Shown: one piece after another, positions 59,173-64,000 of the stretch | Layout: every line of letters begins with the position of its first letter | Numbering within the stretch: the first letter of the stretch is position 1 | Translations under genes and position numbers: made by a program | Origin: Turnera subulata | Lineage: Eukaryota > Streptophyta > Magnoliopsida > Malpighiales > Passifloraceae | Direction of reading: 5' to 3' | DNA: 64,000 nt | Assembly: GCA_028386065.3 (NCBI GenBank) | Contig: JAKUCV010006909.1 | Coordinates: 90,491 to 154,490 of the forward strand | Notes under the pieces: model-generated | The model's input: the letters and a program-made list of their open reading frames with translations, nothing else | Told to the model about the DNA's origin: nothing | The model's database searches: none

Positions 59173-61989
59173 CTACATAGCAAGCTTCCAAACATCATGC
59201 TTATTTGCTTCTGAGAAGCATGTTGGTTCAGTGGTAGGTGTAGGCACTTTTTGGAGAGAGTAATTAGAGGGTGAGTACCGGTCAACAGGTTTTGGGTGAC
59301 GCCTGAGTTGCATCCTAGGCACTAAGGGTTGTGGTGAAGAATGAGGTGTTTGTGGAGAATCAGTCGAGGAAAGTGAAGGAGAGTCATGTATTGTATGGTC
59401 AGTTGTATTAAAATCTAGTTGACGTGGAGAACGAAGCCGTGAACTACTTGTGGGTGTACGCTGGACAGGCGTAGATGTAGAGTGTGTGTTTGATGGGGAA
59501 GAGGACTCTACGGTGGTAGGGACTGTGTTTGTGGAAGGCACAGAGCGAGATGGAAAGGATGGAGATGAAGAAGGAGTTGAACTCATCTGTTTCTCATTCT
59601 CAGGAAAGAAAACTGTTAACGGCACCGTGACCCAGGAATCAGTCTTGGGCTGCGACTTGAGTGAACGAGCCTGCATAGCATGATAGGGTAAGATATGCTC
59701 AAAAAACTGCACGTGTCTAGCAATGTAAATCCGTTTTGTGGTATAATCAAGACACCTATAACCTTTGTGGAGTGGACTATAGCCTAAGAAAACACAAGGA
59801 GATGATCTATAAGCGAATTTATGCGAATTATAAGGTCGAAGATACGGGTAACATAAACACCCAAAAACTCGCAAAAAATTGTAATCAGGGAGTTTGGAAA
59901 ACAAAATTTCATGAGGAGACTGGAATTTAAGAATCGGAGTAGGCAAACGATTGATTAGAAACACAGTAGTTTCTAGTGCAAAATGCCAATATTGAAAAGG
60001 GATGTTAGCCGTATCCATTAATGTGAGCCCTAACTCCACAATATGCCTATGTCTGCGTTCAACCGAACCTTGCTGTGCATGTGTGTGTGGACATTGTACT
60101 CGATGATGAATACCACACCGCTGAAACCATTTATGCAAAGATCGAAATTCTCCTCCCCAATCACTCTGTACACTCTTTATTTTAGTATCAAAAAAGCGCT
60201 CTACATGTGCCTGGAAATGTAAGAAGACATCATGAACATCGGATTTTCGTTTGATGCAATAGAACCATATATATTTGCTATAATCATCCACAAAGATAAC
60301 ATAATATCGAGATCCATCAATGCTAGGATGGGGAGAAGGTCCCCAAACATCAGTGAAAAGCAAATCCAAAGGTTTATTTGAACGAGAATTAGACAATGGT
60401 AAATGAGTTCGGGAAGATTTTCCCATTGGACAAAAAACACACGAGTCAAAAGAACCAGATGCAACAGGAATTGAAAAACGAGAAAGCAAATGTTTTTGCA
60501 GCCGAAGATGTGGATGCCCAAGTCGCCGGTGCCAAGTTTCCTCTGAAATCCGAGTCACAGAGAGGGCTTGATGTTCAGCAGAGAATGGCGGCGAGTTAAA
60601 TGTGTAGAGTCCACAATTACTCTTGCCGGTAAGTAGGATTTGCTTGGTTGTGTTGTCCTTAACAAAAAACAAGTCAGGATGAAATTCAAAGAAAACAGCA
60701 TTATCTTTGGCAAACTGTTGAACAGAAAGGAGTGATTTGGTAATATGAGGAACATGAAGAATATTGTTAACAAGCAAAGGACGCGAACTAGAAGGGATAG
60801 TGGAAATACCTACACCCGCAATAGACAAGTCTTGGCCATTGCCAACCTGAACCATTTCGTTACCGGGATACTCAGTATACTGGTGGAGATTATGCGAGTC
60901 GGGAGTCACATGGTGACTAGCTCCGGTATCGGGAAACCACTGATCAACGGAATAAGGAGCATAAGGATGCGAAACCGAGTTGACAGACACTGCTGGAGAA
61001 TTACGCTGATAACAAGTCTGAGCAAGATGACCCCACTTGTTGCAAATTTGGCAACGTGGTCGATTGGAGTCTGTAGAACGAAAAGAACGATTATCAAATG
61101 GCTGAGTATAATAGTTCTTATTACCTCGTCCACCGCGACCACGTCTTCCTCGGCCACCCCGATTAGATTGCTGGAAAGGCTGCTTCTGAGTGACATGAGC
61201 CGAGGGAGCAATAACAGAAAGAGGGACTTCTTTGTGTGGATCCAAAGTGGTTGGAGATTCTAGTACCAGAGATTTCAAAGGATCAGCATGAAGAAACTCA
61301 AAGCTCATAAGAGCTCCCTGCATCTCGGCAAATGAAAGTGGTTCAGGACGAGCCGCAACGGTAGTTGCAAAGGTCTTGAGGTCGGGTTGGAGACCACGGA
61401 TCAAACTGATCTGGAAATCCGTTGCGGTCATTGCTTGTCCACTAGCAGTGAGCTCATCAGAGAGTCGCTTTGCACGATTGAGATACTGCATCACTGGCTC
61501 ATCAGCCTTTTGTGAGATTTGTTGAATTGCGGAATGAATCGCCATCCTCCGGGCTTGATTCGAGGATGCAAGTGAGGCTTCCAAAGCATCCCATGCCTCT
61601 TTGGACGTGTGCTTACCAACTACGGTAGGAAAGACCTCAACAGCAATTGAGGAATTGATAGCACTCAAAATGGCCTGATCCTGTTGGATCCATCGGCCAT
61701 AGTCTGGATTCGCCTCGGGAACACCTGCAGCATTAAGCCGAGTGGGAGCAGGACAAGGGAAAGCGCCGGTGACATAGCCAAGCACACCTTGACCAGCGAG
61801 ATAGGGCTCCATCTGAGCACGCCAGAAAACATAGTTGTGATGCGAAAGCTGGATCGAAACAAACTGATGTGAGTTGTGAAGAGACTGCACACCAGTAGCC
61901 GGCGGCTGACCAGCAATCACAATCGTTGGATTGTTGTGACTTCCAGAACCTGAGTTAACAGAGCCTGTTGATGGGGGTTCAGTGGCCAT
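59173..61989 (-). CDS. Copia gag-protease-integrase part of the polyprotein
   Basis: I place the start at the ATG at 61989 (MATEPPSTG), 78 bases inside the 5' LTR; an upstream TTG-initiated extension is possible but less likely. Gag contains the UBN2-like region (YVFWRAQMEPYL, AWDALEASLASSNQARRM) and a zinc knuckle CQICNKWGHLAQTC. Protease shows WFPDTGASHHVT. Integrase has the zinc part (HRRLGHPHLRL...CVFCPMGK), then the acidic triad: D in LLFTDVWGP, D in SVQSDWGGEF and E in GSVERRHR. A serine/proline-rich linker precedes reverse transcriptase. The frame ends at TAG 59173-59175, just before reverse transcriptase, so a truncated gag-protease-integrase protein could still be made. Confidence 0.92.
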   Translation of the reverse strand: MATEPPSTGSVNSGSGSHNNPTIVIAGQPPATGVQSLHNSHQFVSIQLSHHNYVFWRAQMEPYLAGQGVLGYVTGAFPCPAPTRLNAAGVPEANPDYGRWIQQDQAILSAINSSIAVEVFPTVVGKHTSKEAWDALEASLASSNQARRMAIHSAIQQISQKADEPVMQYLNRAKRLSDELTASGQAMTATDFQISLIRGLQPDLKTFATTVAARPEPLSFAEMQGALMSFEFLHADPLKSLVLESPTTLDPHKEVPLSVIAPSAHVTQKQPFQQSNRGGRGRRGRGGRGNKNYYTQPFDNRSFRSTDSNRPRCQICNKWGHLAQTCYQRNSPAVSVNSVSHPYAPYSVDQWFPDTGASHHVTPDSHNLHQYTEYPGNEMVQVGNGQDLSIAGVGISTIPSSSRPLLVNNILHVPHITKSLLSVQQFAKDNAVFFEFHPDLFFVKDNTTKQILLTGKSNCGLYTFNSPPFSAEHQALSVTRISEETWHRRLGHPHLRLQKHLLSRFSIPVASGSFDSCVFCPMGKSSRTHLPLSNSRSNKPLDLLFTDVWGPSPHPSIDGSRYYVIFVDDYSKYIWFYCIKRKSDVHDVFLHFQAHVERFFDTKIKSVQSDWGGEFRSLHKWFQRCGIHHRVQCPHTHAQQGSVERRHRHIVELGLTLMDTANIPFQYWHFALETTVFLINRLPTPILKFQSPHEILFSKLPDYNFLRVFGCLCYPYLRPYNSHKFAYRSSPCVFLGYSPLHKGYRCLDYTTKRIYIARHVQFFEHILPYHAMQARSLKSQPKTDSWVTVPLTVFFPENEKQMSSTPSSSPSFPSRSVPSTNTVPTTVESSSPSNTHSTSTPVQRTPTSSSRLRSPRQLDFNTTDHTIHDSPSLSSTDSPQTPHSSPQPLVPRMQLRRHPKPVDRYSPSNYSLQKVPTPTTEPTCFSEANKHDVWKLAM

Positions 61990-62050
61990 GAGAACGACCA
62001 AAAAGAATTCTAGGGTTTCAAGAGAAAAGAACAAGAAGAGCGGTTAAGCA

Positions 62051-62066
62051 AGTGGCTCCGCTACCT
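62051..62066 (-). other. Primer binding site of the Copia element
   Basis: In element orientation AGGTAGCGGAGCCACT directly follows the 5' LTR. The core GGTAGCGGAGC is the same as in the Tekay element, and differs from the usual initiator-Met site TGGTATCAGAGC. Confidence 0.55.
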
Positions 62067-62298
62067 TAAAGAGACACAATATAATACACTGTTGTTGTGT
62101 TGTGAATGGACACAAAGGCAGTGCCTTCCAATATCATTATATACTATTTAGGAGATATACATGTATGTGTTGTTTACATAATATGGAACTCTAGTGTTAC
62201 ACAATTACAAGAGGATAGAGTTGAGTACTATCTATTAGGATTAGGCTTATCACCAGGATTAGGCTTGAGACCGAGATCATGTTGATCACCTCCTAACA
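62067..62298 (-). repeat. 5' LTR of the Copia element
   Basis: 232 bp, bounded by the CATAC duplication on the right and the primer site on the left. Confidence 0.92.
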
Positions 62299-62513
62299 CA
62301 TACCGACTCTATCTCTTCCCATTGGTTTGTCTTTGAAGAAAAAACCTCGGTCACGAGCCAACTTCCTGCTCCATGAAACCTCACCACCCTGTAGTTACCA
62401 CCACCAGTAGTGCTGCTCCAATTCTTGTCGTCATCACACACAAAACCTACACCTACCCTTGTCATGAAAGGGTATTTGCAAGGAAAGGGTGGAAGGGCAA
62501 TGCCATGAGACAC

Positions 62514-63400
62514 AGATTTGATGCTTCATAGTAACAGAAAGCACGCTATGGAAACAGAGATTGACGAGAGCCTAGATACGGTAAAGCATTGACAATTTTG
62601 ACTTTATACACTTTTTCTATACATCCAAGAGATTTGGATTCCTTCTAGATTTTAGTCAAAATTTTTCAGTAAATAGCAACTTGGTAGATAAGAAACTTTA
62701 TTAGAGACCTAACTCATTTTATTGTAGAAATTTTTAGGATCAATTATTGGACCATGTAAATTAGAAAGACTTCTTCTTGGATAAAAGAAGAGATTACTCG
62801 TTCCATTTCCATAGCGCTGAGCGTTGAACGCTTTTTTTGGAATGGAACCCTATATTAAAAGGCGAACGGGGTAGATTTTGTGAGCAGAGTAAGGAATTTA
62901 TAACGGGCCCAACCCGTTGGACCAAAATGTAGATCCGCGCCTTTTGGATGAAAATGGGTATTTTAATTCCGGTCCACACCATTTCGATCTTTAGGACACT
63001 ACAGATTGTGGTAATTAAGACACCTTAATTAATTGTACACCACTATCTAGTACCATATGTGAACTGCTTAATTATAACCATTTTGAAATTAATTAATTGG
63101 ATGCAACTTAGGAATCTATATATTTAGCTCAACCCGTTCGTGTAAATCTATGAAGCCACGTGGTAGCTTCATGAATTAGGATTTGAGTGAAAATTTATCC
63201 TAAAATAAAACCACCAAATTCACATTTATAATAAATAGTTAAAGATAAATGAGAAAAATATAGAATTAAATATAGGAAAAACTTACATCAATCCGAAGGT
63301 ACTTGCCTCTACCCAATTAAATTCTATCTTCCCTTAGTTTTTTGTTGCTCAAAAGTAATGTAGCTTGCTTCTAACTTAATAATTCTTTCCATGGCCTATT
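62514..63400. other. Spacer upstream of the F-box relic, no gene seen
   Basis: About 0.9 kb of AT-rich sequence. The missing F-box motif of the relic was looked for on the minus strand and not found. Confidence 0.5.
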
Positions 63401-64000
63401 TGAAACGCCCCGACCCGTATTTACCGTACACAGTAAACACAAGCTGGAACTGTGACAACCCAGCCCAACATAGCCCAAGCATACAGTGTGGACAACATAA
63501 ACTCGGCCCAACGGCCCAAAATATTAAACAACAATATGGCCCTACGGCCCAACATCGATAACATCAATAATAATGAAACTGGCCCAATGGCCCATCAATA
63601 AATAAAACATGCACAGCGGAAGACTTAACAAAACCCACATAGTCACTGTATGCGACAATGCAACCTATGGAACCGAGTCCTGTCCGGGGGTACGCTTCAG
63701 CTTGCCCGGTACGTTCCTGCACTACAAACAACTCATCCTACGGGATGAAACCCCGTAGGCGAGGGGTGAGTCCGAAACGCTCACCGACGAAAGATAAACA
63801 GTGATATATTCAACCATAACACTTTCGAGGTAAACACAACAATCAATTCAGATGAATCTATCACAAACAACACAACAGAGGACTCTCACCCAATCACATC
63901 AAGCTCAACCAATCACAACACAAGTAAATTACCATAACAACTATATCAAGACCAATGAATGCTTAATTATTTTTATTACCAATTTTATCTTTCGGGCCCC
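63401..64000 (-). mobile_element. Tekay-type LTR, cut by the window end
   Basis: It starts TGAAACGCCCCGACCCG and is very like 2663-3200 and 1118-1700, including paired GGCCCA motifs and the GGCGAGGGGTGAGTCCGA stretch. The candidate left duplication is CTATT (63396-63400), but the right end lies outside, so solo LTR and full element cannot be told apart. Confidence 0.8.

Larger units (their letters stand above)
57455..62298 (-). mobile_element. Ty1/Copia retrotransposon, 4.84 kb, young copy in the F-box relic
   Basis: Two 232-bp LTRs (57455-57686 and 62067-62298) differ at one position that I can see. The duplication CATAC lies at 57450-57454 and 62299-62303. In element orientation the LTR reads TGTTAGGAGG...CTCTTTA. 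The polypurine tract GCGGGGGAG abuts the 3' LTR, and a primer site AGGTAGCGGAGCCAC follows the 5' LTR. Gag, protease, integrase, reverse transcriptase and RNase H occur in Copia order in one frame broken by two stops. The near-identical LTRs indicate a recent insertion, so it postdates most of the other elements. Confidence 0.93.
54882..62513 (-). pseudogene. F-box-associated protein gene relic interrupted by three retroelements
   Basis: Coding pieces on the minus strand are 62513-62304, 57454-57396, 56300-55793 and 54914-54882. Counting each target duplication once they total 810 bases, exactly 270 codons including a TGA at 54882-54884, and the frame stays open across all three junctions. 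The sequence (LPPFPCKYPF, YRVVRFHGAGSW, SSKTNQWEEIESV, ILSWNGILFLKGS, ECKGSFWFLEL) resembles the F-box-associated domain of plant F-box proteins of the At5g07610 kind. These recruit substrates to SCF ubiquitin ligases. The N-terminal F-box (about 110-130 residues) is missing: an in-frame stop lies upstream at about 62528, and nothing similar is seen up to 63400. The relic was therefore either spliced from, or cut off from, its 5' part. No intact product is possible now. Confidence 0.85.

Overview
This window is plant nuclear DNA, most likely from a eudicot. It carries a MYC-type bHLH gene, a CRIB/RhoGAP (ROP-GAP) gene with GT-AG introns and an F-box family relic, all set in AT-rich spacers and LTR retrotransposons of the plant Tekay, Athila and Copia lineages. 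I cannot name the species. I found no rRNA, tRNA or CRISPR.

Layout. Positions 1-1112 are spacer. Positions 1118-30233 are one nested block of Ty3/gypsy elements. The outer element is a minus-strand chromodomain (Tekay-type) retrotransposon flanked by the 5-bp duplication TGGTT. Its left LTR holds a solo LTR (2663-5495). Its pol gene is cut by a complete plus-strand Athila-type element (7075-17052). Its right LTR holds an inverted solo LTR (23433-29834), which itself contains another solo LTR (25132-28555). Each boundary is fixed by a visible 5-bp target duplication. Positions 30239-54881 are the gene-bearing part: an intronless bHLH14-like gene (34833-36314, minus) and a five-exon ROP GTPase-activating protein gene (46841-49506, minus) separated by long spacers. 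Positions 54882-62513 are an F-box-type gene relic (minus) interrupted by three retroelements: a ~0.86-kb retroposon-like insert, a 1.09-kb solo LTR and a young 4.84-kb Copia element. A further Tekay-type LTR starts at 63401 and runs off the end.

Function. Only the bHLH and ROP-GAP genes look intact. The bHLH belongs to the jasmonate-signalling MYC group, and the ROP-GAP turns off plant Rho GTPases; nothing suggests they act together. Every retroelement coding region carries premature stops. No recognisable new multi-gene system is present.

The most unusual signal is a scatter of very short insertions (10-64 bp: an A or T tract plus a few bases), each flanked by 12-23 bp direct repeats. Several share the terminus TTAGCAT-poly(A). 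They look like extremely 5'-truncated products of target-primed reverse transcription, and two longer inserts with 12-14 bp duplications may be relatives. All calls come from reading the sequence by eye; no database search was run.
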